Positions 53,034 through 62,190 of a stretch of 64,000 bases of DNA are shown one piece after another; position 1 is the stretch's first letter; the number at the start of each line of letters is the position of its first letter. The notes under the pieces are model-generated. The model saw nothing but the letters and a program-made list of their open reading frames with translations. It was not told where the DNA came from and did not search any database. Location: contig NZ_JASHKN010000009.1 of the NCBI RefSeq assembly GCF_030056735.1, positions 223,952 through 287,951 on the forward strand, read 5' to 3'. The position numbers and the translations under genes are program-made. Origin of the DNA: Rhodococcus sp. IEGM 1409 (GTDB lineage: Bacteria; Actinomycetota; Actinomycetes; Mycobacteriales; Mycobacteriaceae).

Positions 53034-54974
53034 CTAGACGTAGTCGTAGACCGCTGAGGTGGCGCCACCGGAAAGCTGCGCGTAGCCCGGACCCCGATCG
53101 AAGAAGGGTTCGTTCTCACCGCGCTCCGAGCGCAACTGATCCCGTAGCTCCGTGGTAGCAGCCTCGTCGACAGACGGCTCGTCACCCTCGATCACGACAA
53201 CTCCGTAGTCGTCACGTGCGCCTTCGACGGAAACCTTGCGCCACTGAATATCTCGCAAGACTTCCTCGGTGGGACGCTCCAGTGGATCTCCCCAACCGCC
53301 GCCACCGGTGGTACGAATCCGTACAACCTCTCCGGCTTTGATCGGCTCTGCATCGGTCAGCGCGTCGAACTCACGCTCGTTCGGTCCACCCGGATTCAGT
53401 ACGACGGAGAACGGGCGGCCGGCCTTGCCGCCCTTGACACCCCAGCAAGCCAGAATCGAACGGTCCGCGATGGACATGAAGTGCGCATCCTTGAGCATGC
53501 GGATGTGCTTCTCGTATCCCAGGCCGCCTCGGTAACGCCCGGCTCCGCCGGAATCCATGGCCAGACCGAGCTTCTCGACGATGAACGGGAAGCGGCTCTC
53601 GGTGAACTCTGTCGGCAGGTTCCGTGAGTCGGGGACGACGTGGATCGTGTCCTCACCGTCGGCGTAGTAGCGTCCGCCCGAACCACCGCCGAGTACCTCA
53701 CGCATGAGGTACGAGTGACCCTCGAAGTCCTCACCGTACACACCGGTGTATCTGATGGTTTCCTGATCGGCGGGCATGTTCCCGTCCACGGCCTTGGCCA
53801 CGACGCCGGCCAGCACTCCAAGCAGGCGGAGGATGACAAACGTGCGAGCGTTGGTGGGAGCGGGGAAGATCGGAGTGATCAGCGTTCCCTTCTCGGGGAA
53901 CTTCATCTCGATCAGCGGTACGACGCCTTCGTTGACATCCAGTTCTGCCATGCGCTCCGGGGTGTCCGCGAGGTTACGCAGAATCGGCGCCAACCACTTG
54001 ATGAGGAAGTTTCCGTCCGCGTAGTCGCCGCAGTGGTTGATCGGTCCCTTTGCCTGCGGTCCGGTTCCGTTGAAGTCCAGGATGAGTCGCTCGCCGCCCT
54101 CGTCTTCCGGCCGCGTCTTCGTGAGCGTGATCCGCTGGATGTGGAGCATCGGCTCGTCGACGCCGTCATGCTCGGCGTAGTCCTCCCAGGTGTACTCACC
54201 GACCGGGATCTTGCTGAGGATCTCGCGGCGGTACGTCTCGGTGGTCGCGTCCATCATGGCGTCGAAGCACGACTCGACGGTGTCGACGCCGTAGCGCTCG
54301 AACAATTCGGTGAGTCGACGCGCACCCATCAGGCACGCCGAGCACTCGGCGTCGAGATCGGCTGCGAGAGCGTCCGGCATGCGGGAGTTGCGCGTCATGA
54401 TGCGCAGCGCCGCCTCGTTGGGGACGCCCTGGTCCCACAGTTTGATCGGCGGAACCATCAGTCCCTCTTCGTACACCGTGGTGGCACCGGACGGCATGGA
54501 GCCGGGGCAGCAACCGCCGATGTCGTCGTGGTGGCCGAATGCCTGAACGAAGGCAACAACTTTCGGTTCGGCATCGGGAGTGACGCGGGCGAAGACAGGT
54601 ACGGTGACGCAGAGGTCGGGGAGATGGCCGATGCCACCTTCGGACAGGTAGACGTCGTTGTGAAAGTACACGTCTCCCGGCTTCATCGTCTCGAGCGGGA
54701 AGTCCCGGGCGATCGGATGAACCAGGGCGGAATACGAACGGCCCGTGAGCTTGCGGAGGTTCCGGTCGTGAATACCTGCGCGGAAGTCGTGAGCATCACG
54801 GATCATCGGTGAGCGCGAGGTGCGCGAGATGGAGGTCTCCACCTCCATCTCCACGCTGGCCAGGTAACCGGCGACGATCTCGACCAGAATCGGATCAGGT
54901 GACGCGCCGTCGGTAGCGGTGAGTCGGTACGGCTTTGCCGCGGTGGCAGCAGCAGCATCGAGAATGGCGGTCAT
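53034..54974 (-). CDS. N-methylhydantoinase B/oxoprolinase-type subunit (HyuB)
   Basis: The 646-residue HyuB-family protein has MKPGDVYFHNDVYLSEGGIGHLPDL, HHDDIGGCCPGSMPSG and DFNGTGPQAKGPIN, plus C-terminal GGSGGRYYADGED and RTTGGGGWGDPLERP, which are typical of the family. With HyuA it hydrolyses lactam or imide rings, or carboxylates ketones, at ATP cost. ATG 54974 overlaps the HyuA stop by one base. The context of Mo hydroxylase and nucleobase permease favours a ring-opening amidohydrolase. Confidence 0.88.
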   Translation of the reverse strand: MTAILDAAAATAAKPYRLTATDGASPDPILVEIVAGYLASVEMEVETSISRTSRSPMIRDAHDFRAGIHDRNLRKLTGRSYSALVHPIARDFPLETMKPGDVYFHNDVYLSEGGIGHLPDLCVTVPVFARVTPDAEPKVVAFVQAFGHHDDIGGCCPGSMPSGATTVYEEGLMVPPIKLWDQGVPNEAALRIMTRNSRMPDALAADLDAECSACLMGARRLTELFERYGVDTVESCFDAMMDATTETYRREILSKIPVGEYTWEDYAEHDGVDEPMLHIQRITLTKTRPEDEGGERLILDFNGTGPQAKGPINHCGDYADGNFLIKWLAPILRNLADTPERMAELDVNEGVVPLIEMKFPEKGTLITPIFPAPTNARTFVILRLLGVLAGVVAKAVDGNMPADQETIRYTGVYGEDFEGHSYLMREVLGGGSGGRYYADGEDTIHVVPDSRNLPTEFTESRFPFIVEKLGLAMDSGGAGRYRGGLGYEKHIRMLKDAHFMSIADRSILACWGVKGGKAGRPFSVVLNPGGPNEREFDALTDAEPIKAGEVVRIRTTGGGGWGDPLERPTEEVLRDIQWRKVSVEGARDDYGVVVIEGDEPSVDEAATTELRDQLRSERGENEPFFDRGPGYAQLSGGATSAVYDYV

Positions 54975-57073
54975 CACTTCACTCCGTTCGAGTCGGAAGA
55001 CTTCGAGATACGAATGTTCCCGAAGGTGTCGATACGTGCCGAGAATCCGGGATGGATCGGAACAGTCGAGCTGAACTCCTCGATCACAGCCGGACCTTCG
55101 ATGACGTCACCCGCTCCGAGCAGTGTGCGATCGTAGGTGGCCGTTTCGACCCAGCTGTCGAAATAGGATTGGCGCGAACCGGTTCGGGCGGTGTCGGCAC
55201 CGTTTCCGGCGGCGATCTCCTTGAGCGTCGGACGCTTGATCGGGCCGATGCCGCTCACGCGCAGGTTGACCCATTCCACGTGCTGCGACGGGTCTCCCCG
55301 GAAGTCGTAGCCGTACAGTTCACGGTGCGCCTGGTGGAATGCCTCGGCCGCGTCGTCCATGATCTGCGCCGTGACGGCGCCTTCCGCCACGGGGACACGT
55401 ACTTCGAAGGCCTGACCGAGGTAGCGAAGATCCGCGGTCCGGGAGTACTTACGCTGCGTCTCGTCGAAACCTTCTTCGGCGAGCGCAATCTCGGCTTCGC
55501 CGGCCAACGCGTCGAACTGGCTCTGCAGGTCTTCCGCCTTCAACCGGTCGTGGCGGCTGACGTGTGTCTGAACGTAGTCGTTGCGCACGTCGACCGTCAG
55601 TAGACCGAACGCGGAGACGTTACCCGGATTGAGCGGGACAAGAACATCTTTCAGGCCGAGGATGTCGACGAGACGGCAGGCGAGCAGGGAGCCCGAACCG
55701 CCGAACGTCACGAGGGTGAAGTCGCGAACATCGAGACCACGCTTGACGGTGATCTGGCGCAGGGCGTTGGCCTGGTTCCACGCCGAGACCTCGAGGACAC
55801 CGACCGCGCACTCCTCGTAACCCAGACTCAGCTGTGCTGCAAGCTCTTCGAGTCCCTTGCGTGCCAGTTCGGTGTCGAGGGGGATCTCACCACCGAGCAG
55901 ATGGGGTGGGATGCGCCCGAGCAAGACATGAGCGTCGGTGATGGTCGGTTCGCTACCGCCCTTGCCGTAGCACAACGGTCCGGGATCGGCGCCAGCCGAC
56001 TGAGGACCGACCCGGAGGGTGTGTTCCGGTGTCATCCACGCGATCGACCCACCACCGGCGCCGACGGTCACGACGTCGATCATCGGGATCTTCGACGGGT
56101 AGTTGCCCACTCGCCCTTCGGTTGTCAGCGCAGGCTCGCCGCGAACTACGACGGTGACATCCGTCGACGTTCCGCCGCCGTCGCAGGTCAACACCTGCTC
56201 GACGCCGGCCGCGTCGGCGATCAGCGCGGCACCGAGAGCGCCGGCGGCCGGTCCGGAGAGCACTGTCGTAATAGGCTGGTGAACAACCTCTTTGGCCGAC
56301 AGGACACCACCGTTGGACTTCATGACGTAGAACGGGATATCGCGAGGTTCGCCGTCGGTAGTCGAGAACTCACGCAGACGATTCGCGATGTTGTTCACGT
56401 AGTTGCGGATGTTCGGCTTGACCGCGGCGTCCACGAGAGTGGTGATGGACCGCTCGTACTCGCGGTACTCACGAAGCACCTGGCTCGAGATGCTCACCGT
56501 CGCGTCGGGGAAAACTTCGAAGAGGATGTCGCGTACGCGCTCCTCGTGCGTCGGATCGGCGTACGAGTGCATGAGGCAGACACCGATGGTGCGAATGCCG
56601 CGGTCCTTGAAGAACTGCGCTGCGCTGCGGACGCTCCCTTCGTCGAGCGGGCGAATCTCGCTGCCGTCGAAGGAAAGCCGTCCACCGACGGTGCGTACCC
56701 GATCGGCAGGAACGATGCGTTCGGGCTTGACCCAGAAGTACGAGTTGCCGTAGCCGTCCGGCACCGACTGACGAGCGATTTCGAGAACGTGCTCGTAGCC
56801 CTCGGTGGTGATGAAGCCGAGATTCTCGACCTTGCCTTCGAGCAGCTTGTTGGTCGCGACGGTCGTGCCGTGGCTGACCGCACCGATCGAGTCGCCGCTC
56901 TCGCCGAGCTTGGCGAGTACCTTCTCGATACCGGCGAGAAAGCCCTCGGCGGGGTCCGCCGGAGTGGACGGGGTCTTGGTCGTGACGATGGCGCCGGTTT
57001 CGTCGTCCACTGCCACGATGTCGGTGAACGTTCCGCCGGTATCGATACCGACCCGAATCTTCCTGGGTTCCAC
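54974..57073 (-). CDS. N-methylhydantoinase A/oxoprolinase-type ATPase subunit (HyuA)
   Basis: The 699-residue HyuA-family protein has the ASKHA loop VGIDTGGTFTDIVA, VSHGTTVATNKLLEG, CDGGGTSTDVTVV, GAGGGSIAWM and QSAGADPGPLCYG. It activates the amide oxygen by phosphorylation for HyuB. GTG 57073 has AGGAGGAAGC upstream. It starts a separate transcription unit: the preceding gap of 291 bases holds a terminator for the Mo-hydroxylase genes. Confidence 0.9.
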   Translation of the reverse strand: MEPRKIRVGIDTGGTFTDIVAVDDETGAIVTTKTPSTPADPAEGFLAGIEKVLAKLGESGDSIGAVSHGTTVATNKLLEGKVENLGFITTEGYEHVLEIARQSVPDGYGNSYFWVKPERIVPADRVRTVGGRLSFDGSEIRPLDEGSVRSAAQFFKDRGIRTIGVCLMHSYADPTHEERVRDILFEVFPDATVSISSQVLREYREYERSITTLVDAAVKPNIRNYVNNIANRLREFSTTDGEPRDIPFYVMKSNGGVLSAKEVVHQPITTVLSGPAAGALGAALIADAAGVEQVLTCDGGGTSTDVTVVVRGEPALTTEGRVGNYPSKIPMIDVVTVGAGGGSIAWMTPEHTLRVGPQSAGADPGPLCYGKGGSEPTITDAHVLLGRIPPHLLGGEIPLDTELARKGLEELAAQLSLGYEECAVGVLEVSAWNQANALRQITVKRGLDVRDFTLVTFGGSGSLLACRLVDILGLKDVLVPLNPGNVSAFGLLTVDVRNDYVQTHVSRHDRLKAEDLQSQFDALAGEAEIALAEEGFDETQRKYSRTADLRYLGQAFEVRVPVAEGAVTAQIMDDAAEAFHQAHRELYGYDFRGDPSQHVEWVNLRVSGIGPIKRPTLKEIAAGNGADTARTGSRQSYFDSWVETATYDRTLLGAGDVIEGPAVIEEFSSTVPIHPGFSARIDTFGNIRISKSSDSNGVK

Positions 57074-57285
57074 GCTTCCTCCTGAGATCTTTGGCTCGTC
57101 TCGTCTGGTACCGATCGACGGTGTGGCCTAGCCGGTAAGTGGCTCGTACCTGACGTGTAGTGCTATTCCACAGGTTCGGAACGGCGGATTCTTTGTCACA
57201 ATTCGCCGAATCGGGCGACCAAGGTTCGGCGCACGATCACGAGCGGATCTTCGCCGGCGCCCGCATGGGTTACGCGGACGTGAAA

Positions 57286-57316
57286 AACGCCCCGAACCTG
57301 GTCGGTTCGGGGCGTT
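57286..57316 (-). terminator. Rho-independent terminator after the coxG-like gene
   Basis: AACGCCCCGAACC, loop TGGTC, GGTTCGGGGCGTT form a perfect 13-bp stem followed on the minus strand by TTTTT-CA. It ends the permease/Mo-hydroxylase transcript before HyuA. I see no gene in 57074-57364. Confidence 0.85.
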
Positions 57317-57364
57317 TCCCTCATCGCAAAACAGCTGTGGAAGCCCTGTCGAAACGCTGCTGAA

Positions 57365-58036
57365 CTACTCGCGACAACCAGAACGCGCCAGGAATCCGCC
57401 TATAGCAACACCTGACAAAGCAATGGCCGCGCCGACGACGGCGCTGACCATCACCGTGCGAGCATCGGCGCCACCTGCTGTCGGTACACCGGCCGGAAGA
57501 ATCGCCGGTGCCGCAACAGCTCCGGAAACTACCGGCGCCGCCTCGACCGACGCTGCCGGTATTGCCGCTGCCACGGCGGCAGTGACCTTCTCGGGGATGC
57601 CGTTGGCAATGACGCCGTCGATGCTCTTGAAGAACACCCCGGCCATCTTCTTGGCGACACCGGTGATCATCCGCTGTCCGACGCCGCCGACCATCCCGCC
57701 GACTACCGCGTCGGCGTCGTACGAAAGCAGCGTGCCACCCTCGTTCTCCGTCAACGTGACTGTGACGTCCGCCTTCACCGTGCCGGGAGCACCCGCGCCC
57801 GAAGCCGTCATGACAAACGAATTGGGCCGATTCTGTTGCGAAAGAACAACTTCACCGTCGTAGACGCCCTTGATCGACGCGACTCCCGCCATGATCGAGA
57901 GCTTGTAGTGATTGTCCGTGAGCTGCTCGAGCGACTGCACACCGGGAATGGTCGCGGCCAGTACACGACCGTCCTGGAGCTTGTCGTAGACCTCTTCGCG
58001 AGGTGCCGTCAGCTGCGCGGTGCCGGCGATTCTCAT
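57365..58036 (-). CDS. CoxG-like SRPBCC protein with C-terminal membrane anchor
   Basis: The 223-residue protein has a CoxG-type SRPBCC domain (residues 1 to about 145: GTAQLTAPREEVYDKLQDG, ATIPGVQSLEQLTDN, VGGMVGGVGQRMITGVAKKM). An Ala/Pro linker and one C-terminal helix (VMVSAVVGAAIALSGVAIGGFLA) follow. In CO dehydrogenase systems CoxG anchors the enzyme at the membrane. ATG 58036 overlaps the CoxL-like stop (ATGA). Confidence 0.88.
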   Translation of the reverse strand: MRIAGTAQLTAPREEVYDKLQDGRVLAATIPGVQSLEQLTDNHYKLSIMAGVASIKGVYDGEVVLSQQNRPNSFVMTASGAGAPGTVKADVTVTLTENEGGTLLSYDADAVVGGMVGGVGQRMITGVAKKMAGVFFKSIDGVIANGIPEKVTAAVAAAIPAASVEAAPVVSGAVAAPAILPAGVPTAGGADARTVMVSAVVGAAIALSGVAIGGFLARSGCRE

Positions 58037-60555
58037 GCATTCTCCTCTGATGACGAACCCGCATGTGCGAGTCGAAGTTCGAACAGTTCGGACGGTGAAA
58101 TGGGCATGGACGTGATCGAGATTCCTTCGGCGTCCTCGATTGCGGCCGCGATGACGGCGCTGGTCGGAATCACACCGGCCTCACCGGCGCCCTTCATACC
58201 GAGTGGGTTGAGTCCCGACGGCGTGACGGTGTGATCCATCTCGAGTGAATCCGGCATCTCCGTGACAAACGGCATCAAGAAGTCCATATACGACGCGTTG
58301 AGCATCTGTCCGTGCTCGTCGTAGACGATCCGTTCGTAGAGTGCGCCGCCGATACCTTGGGCGACGGCGCCCATGACCTGGCCTTCGACGATGCGCGGAT
58401 TGATCACGTTTCCGCAGTCGTGGATGACGACGTAACGACGGACCGTGATCTCGGCTGTGACGGGATCGGTTTCGACGATCGCCGCGTGCACTCCCGAAGC
58501 GAAAGTCGAACTGGGCGGCGAGTAGTAGCCGGTGGCTTCCAGACCCGGCTGCTCGCCCTCGGGAATCGGCGGCTTCGACATGTCCGTGTCGGTCTTGGCG
58601 AAACCGGTAGCCAACTTCGACTCACGGTCGAACGCATATCGTAGCGGGTTCGACAGCACGGCAACAACACTCAGCGGTACAGAAGTACCTTCCACCCCGG
58701 GTTCGGTGCCGAGCTTGCACACGTGTCCACCTCGGAGTTCCAGTTCGGCTTCCGGCAGATTCAAGATTCCGGATGCGATCTTCTTCGCTTTCTCCGCGAC
58801 CATCTGCGCCGCGACGTGGAAAGCCGAACCCGACATGACCGCGCCACGTGAGGCGAAAGTGCCGACGGCATAACCGAACCGGCGGGTATCACCGGTGACG
58901 ATCTCGACGTCGGAGACCTTGACTCCGAGATCGTCTGCAACGATCTGCGCGAACGCTGTCTGGTGGCCCTGGCCCTGCGTCGTCAAGCCCGTTGCCGCCT
59001 TGACCTTTCCGGACGTCTCGACCACAACGTGTGCGCCCTCGTAGGGTCCGGGACCGGTTCCCTCGACGTAGGCACCGATGCCGATGCCGACACTCCGCCC
59101 CTCGGCGCGAGCCTTCTTCTGGTACTCGGGAAATCCGTCCCAGTCGATGAGCTTCTTGAGCTTGTCGATGCCGGCCTGGTAGTCACCGGTGTCGTAGATC
59201 AACGGGCGTCCGTCCTGGAACATCAGACCGAAGTCGTACGGCATGTCCTCGGGACGAATGAAGTTCGCCTCCCGCACCGCGATCTTGTCCTTGTTCAGGT
59301 ACTTGGCGATGGCGTCCATGGATCGCTCCATCGCGAACACGGCCTGCGGGCGTCCGGCGCCTCGGTACGGGGTCACGATGACCGTGTTGGTGTACAGCGA
59401 ATAGGCGTTGACCCGGAACGACTTCGGCTTGTACGGCCCGAGAACCTGCGTCGCGGTGTTGATCATGACGATGATCCCGTACGGCAGGTACGCGCCGTTG
59501 TCGTGCCAGAACGTGAAGTCGAAAGCCAACAGACGGCCCTCGTCGTCGAATCCGACGTCGATCTTCTGGATCTGTCCACGCTCGTGTGCGCTCGAGATGA
59601 AGTGCTCACGGCGATCCTCGACCCACTTCACCTCACAGGAGATGCCGGCCTGGCCGAGGCGTCGAGCGGCCCACGTGATCATCACTTCTTCGGGCCACGG
59701 ATGGACGATCTTGACACCGAATCCACCGCCGACGTCGGGAGCGATGCAGTGAACCTTGTTCAGCGCCATACCCAATCGCGCGGCAATGGCGGCGCGGGCG
59801 GAGGTGGACGTCTGAGTGGAGGTCCAGAACGTGAGGGTGTTCTCGTCGCCGTCCCAGCGTGCGTAGACACCCTTGCCCTCCATCGGCATGGATGCCGAAC
59901 GCTCGATTTCGAGATCCAGCGTCAGTCGGTGCGGCGCGGCCGCAAGTTCGGCATCCGGATCACCGAACCCGTGCTGAAGATGAGCGGCGATGTTGTCCGG
60001 AACGTCAGTGTGAACGGCATTGTCGGCGGTGCGGGCGACGTCGATTCCCACTACCGGCTTCAGTGTCTCGTACGTGACGTCGATCTTCGCGCACGCATCC
60101 TCGGCGATGTACCGATTGTCGGCGACCACCATGGCGATGGCTTCTCCGACGTGGTTCACCTCGTCCTTCGCAAGGGGGTACCCGTTGCGCGGAGCGATGA
60201 TTCCCGGATGCGGAATGAGCAGTGGCAGGTTCTCCGCCATTTCCGGGGTGTCGGCCAGGAGATCTTCGTAGGTGTAGATGGCATGTACGCCAGGCACTTC
60301 CAGTGCCTGATCGATGTCGATGTCGATTATTCGCGCATGTGCATGCGGCGACCTGACGAATGCCGCGATCAGCGCGTTGTGGCCCAGATCGTCGAGATAC
60401 CGCCCCTGACCGCTGAGCAGACGCGTATCTTCCTCGCGCGGAATCGGTTTGCCGAAGAACTTGCCGTCGTCGGCAACCGAATGATCGGCCGTCGAATGAT
60501 CGGAAGCGGGGTGCTTCGCCCCGTTGCGCTTTGCTGGTTTGACCGGAGTACTCAT
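58033..60555 (-). CDS. Molybdenum hydroxylase large subunit (CoxL/xanthine dehydrogenase family)
   Basis: The 840-residue subunit binds molybdopterin cofactor and would hydroxylate a heterocycle carbon with water. It has GGGFGVK (Moco-binding), the active-site loop PYRGAGR (396-402) and a C-terminal MKGAGEAG with the catalytic Glu. True form I CO dehydrogenase has AYxCSFR with the Cu-binding Cys, so this is not CODH; it is form II-like. About 30 extra N-terminal residues precede the usual start. It is coupled to the 2Fe-2S and CoxG-like genes by ATGA overlaps. Confidence 0.92.
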   Translation of the reverse strand: MSTPVKPAKRNGAKHPASDHSTADHSVADDGKFFGKPIPREEDTRLLSGQGRYLDDLGHNALIAAFVRSPHAHARIIDIDIDQALEVPGVHAIYTYEDLLADTPEMAENLPLLIPHPGIIAPRNGYPLAKDEVNHVGEAIAMVVADNRYIAEDACAKIDVTYETLKPVVGIDVARTADNAVHTDVPDNIAAHLQHGFGDPDAELAAAPHRLTLDLEIERSASMPMEGKGVYARWDGDENTLTFWTSTQTSTSARAAIAARLGMALNKVHCIAPDVGGGFGVKIVHPWPEEVMITWAARRLGQAGISCEVKWVEDRREHFISSAHERGQIQKIDVGFDDEGRLLAFDFTFWHDNGAYLPYGIIVMINTATQVLGPYKPKSFRVNAYSLYTNTVIVTPYRGAGRPQAVFAMERSMDAIAKYLNKDKIAVREANFIRPEDMPYDFGLMFQDGRPLIYDTGDYQAGIDKLKKLIDWDGFPEYQKKARAEGRSVGIGIGAYVEGTGPGPYEGAHVVVETSGKVKAATGLTTQGQGHQTAFAQIVADDLGVKVSDVEIVTGDTRRFGYAVGTFASRGAVMSGSAFHVAAQMVAEKAKKIASGILNLPEAELELRGGHVCKLGTEPGVEGTSVPLSVVAVLSNPLRYAFDRESKLATGFAKTDTDMSKPPIPEGEQPGLEATGYYSPPSSTFASGVHAAIVETDPVTAEITVRRYVVIHDCGNVINPRIVEGQVMGAVAQGIGGALYERIVYDEHGQMLNASYMDFLMPFVTEMPDSLEMDHTVTPSGLNPLGMKGAGEAGVIPTSAVIAAAIEDAEGISITSMPISPSELFELRLAHAGSSSEENA

Positions 60556-61196
60556 GCCTTACCCGCCCGTCCTCCGACGGGATTCGTTGTTCCCCGCACC
60601 TTGCGATCCAACGCCTCCCGAGTGGATGCGTCGTCGATTCCGAGCGGGAACTGCCCGGCTCGTTCACGCTTGATCTCGGCAGCGCGCAGAACCGACGCCC
60701 TGATGTTCTGGTATCCCGTACAACGGCAGAGGTTTCCCGCTATCGCGTCCGTTGCTTCCTCACGCGTGGGATTGGGGTTCTCCTCGAGAAACGCCGCGAT
60801 GGTCGTCACGAATCCCGGTGTGCAGAATCCGCACTGCAAGCCGTGACAATCCTTGAACGCCTGCTGAACCGGATGCAAGGTGCCGTCCGGCTCGACGAGT
60901 CCTTCGACGGTGGTGATCGATCGACCTTCGAGGCTGGCAGCGAGGACGAGGCAGGATCGCACCGGCTTTCCGTCGAGCAGCACGGTGCACGCACCACACA
61001 CGCCGTGTTCACAACCGACGTGCGTGCCCGTCTTACGGAGGTGGTGACGAATGGCGTCCGAGGCCAGAGTGCGGGAGGGGAGAACGACGGTGCTCGTCAC
61101 CTCGTTGAGCGTGAACGTCACGGCCACATGGTGTTCACCGGTATCTGCTGCCAGCTCGGCAAGTTGATCATCGATGGAGCGATCGTTTTTGGACAT
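60552..61196 (-). CDS. Molybdenum hydroxylase 2Fe-2S subunit (CoxS-like)
   Basis: The 214-residue subunit passes electrons from Moco to FAD. The plant-type cluster is C62, C67, C70, C82 (GCEHGVCGAC) and the helical-domain cluster C122, C125, C157, C159 (CGFC, CRC). It has an N-terminal extension of about 25 and a C-terminal extension of about 40 residues compared with usual CoxS. ATG 61196 is favoured by AGGAAAG 8 bases upstream over GTG 61205. Confidence 0.95.
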   Translation of the reverse strand: MSKNDRSIDDQLAELAADTGEHHVAVTFTLNEVTSTVVLPSRTLASDAIRHHLRKTGTHVGCEHGVCGACTVLLDGKPVRSCLVLAASLEGRSITTVEGLVEPDGTLHPVQQAFKDCHGLQCGFCTPGFVTTIAAFLEENPNPTREEATDAIAGNLCRCTGYQNIRASVLRAAEIKRERAGQFPLGIDDASTREALDRKVRGTTNPVGGRAGKA

Positions 61197-61198
61197 GG

Positions 61199-62101
61199 TC
61201 ACCACTTTCCTGCCAGTACTGCGTTCTCACTGAGAGCATCTGTTGCCGCTGCAAACCCGACCCGCGCCGTGAGCGCGGACACCAGTTGCGAGCGGTACGC
61301 CGCCGTCCCGTGAATGTCTGCCTCGGTATCTATCTGTGCGCGGGCGCATTCCCCGAGGGTGCGCCAGCGCGGATCTCGCTGATCCGTCGCGGATGCGCCC
61401 GCCAGCACGTCCGTGTAGTCCACGACCTGCCCCAGCTCTCCGGCGGACACGTACGTCATGTGTGCGTCGGCCACCAGACCGTCGACCACGCGAATACGCG
61501 CGACGACACCGACCAGTGCGTAGTCACCGTGACGACGGGCGATCTCGTCGATGGCGGTTCCCACACCGGGCTCGGCGGCGGGCACCGACACCGACACCGC
61601 GATCTCGTCAGATTCCAGGCTCGATTCGAGAGGACCGACAAAGAGATCCGTCGACGCGATCTCGCGGGTGCCACGCACCGACTGAACGGTCACGCTGCCC
61701 CCGAGCAGTGTCAGGACTGCCGGCATCTCCGCCGACGGGTCGGCATGGACGATGGAGCCGACGCTCGTCCCGCGGTTACGGATCGTGGGGTGCGCTACCA
61801 ACTGCAGAGCGCGGTTCAGCAGAGGCTGAACTCGGCGAGCACCTTCGTCAGCCGCCAGCACCGAGTGCGTGGCCAGGGCCTGGAACCGCACTCCTTCGTC
61901 TCCGGACGAGGTCACCGAAGCGAGGTCAGGGATCGATCCGATGTCGACGATGTGGGCGGGGGCGGCGAGGCGCATGGACAGCAGCGGCACAAGCGATTGC
62001 CCACCGGCGAGCACCTTCCCCTCGTGAGAGACCTCGGAGAGGATTCGGCACGCGTCCTCGACCGAGGACGGTCGGTGATAAGTCAGCGGCGACGGTTTCA
62101 T
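61199..62101 (-). CDS. Molybdenum hydroxylase FAD subunit (CoxM-like)
   Basis: The 300-residue FAD subunit has LAGGQSLVPLLSMRLA and TSVGSIVHADPSAEMPA, the two FAD-binding signatures of the CoxM family, and a C-terminal CO_deh_flav_C domain. It passes electrons to an unknown acceptor. ATG 62101 has AGGCAGGA upstream; it is 89 bases after the permease stop and two bases before the CoxS-like ATG. Confidence 0.94.
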   Translation of the reverse strand: MKPSPLTYHRPSSVEDACRILSEVSHEGKVLAGGQSLVPLLSMRLAAPAHIVDIGSIPDLASVTSSGDEGVRFQALATHSVLAADEGARRVQPLLNRALQLVAHPTIRNRGTSVGSIVHADPSAEMPAVLTLLGGSVTVQSVRGTREIASTDLFVGPLESSLESDEIAVSVSVPAAEPGVGTAIDEIARRHGDYALVGVVARIRVVDGLVADAHMTYVSAGELGQVVDYTDVLAGASATDQRDPRWRTLGECARAQIDTEADIHGTAAYRSQLVSALTARVGFAAATDALSENAVLAGKW

Positions 62102-62190
62102 TACTCAATCCTGCCTCTATGAGTCACTTCACGTTTTGTGCAGATGTGACAACGGTCACGGGTCATACCTGGCATACATTCAACTTGGCA

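Noticed and set aside
58033..62101. True carbon monoxide dehydrogenase (coxMSL)
   Set aside because: The active loop is PYRGAGR, without the AYxCSFR cysteine that binds copper in form I CODH; context points to a heterocycle.
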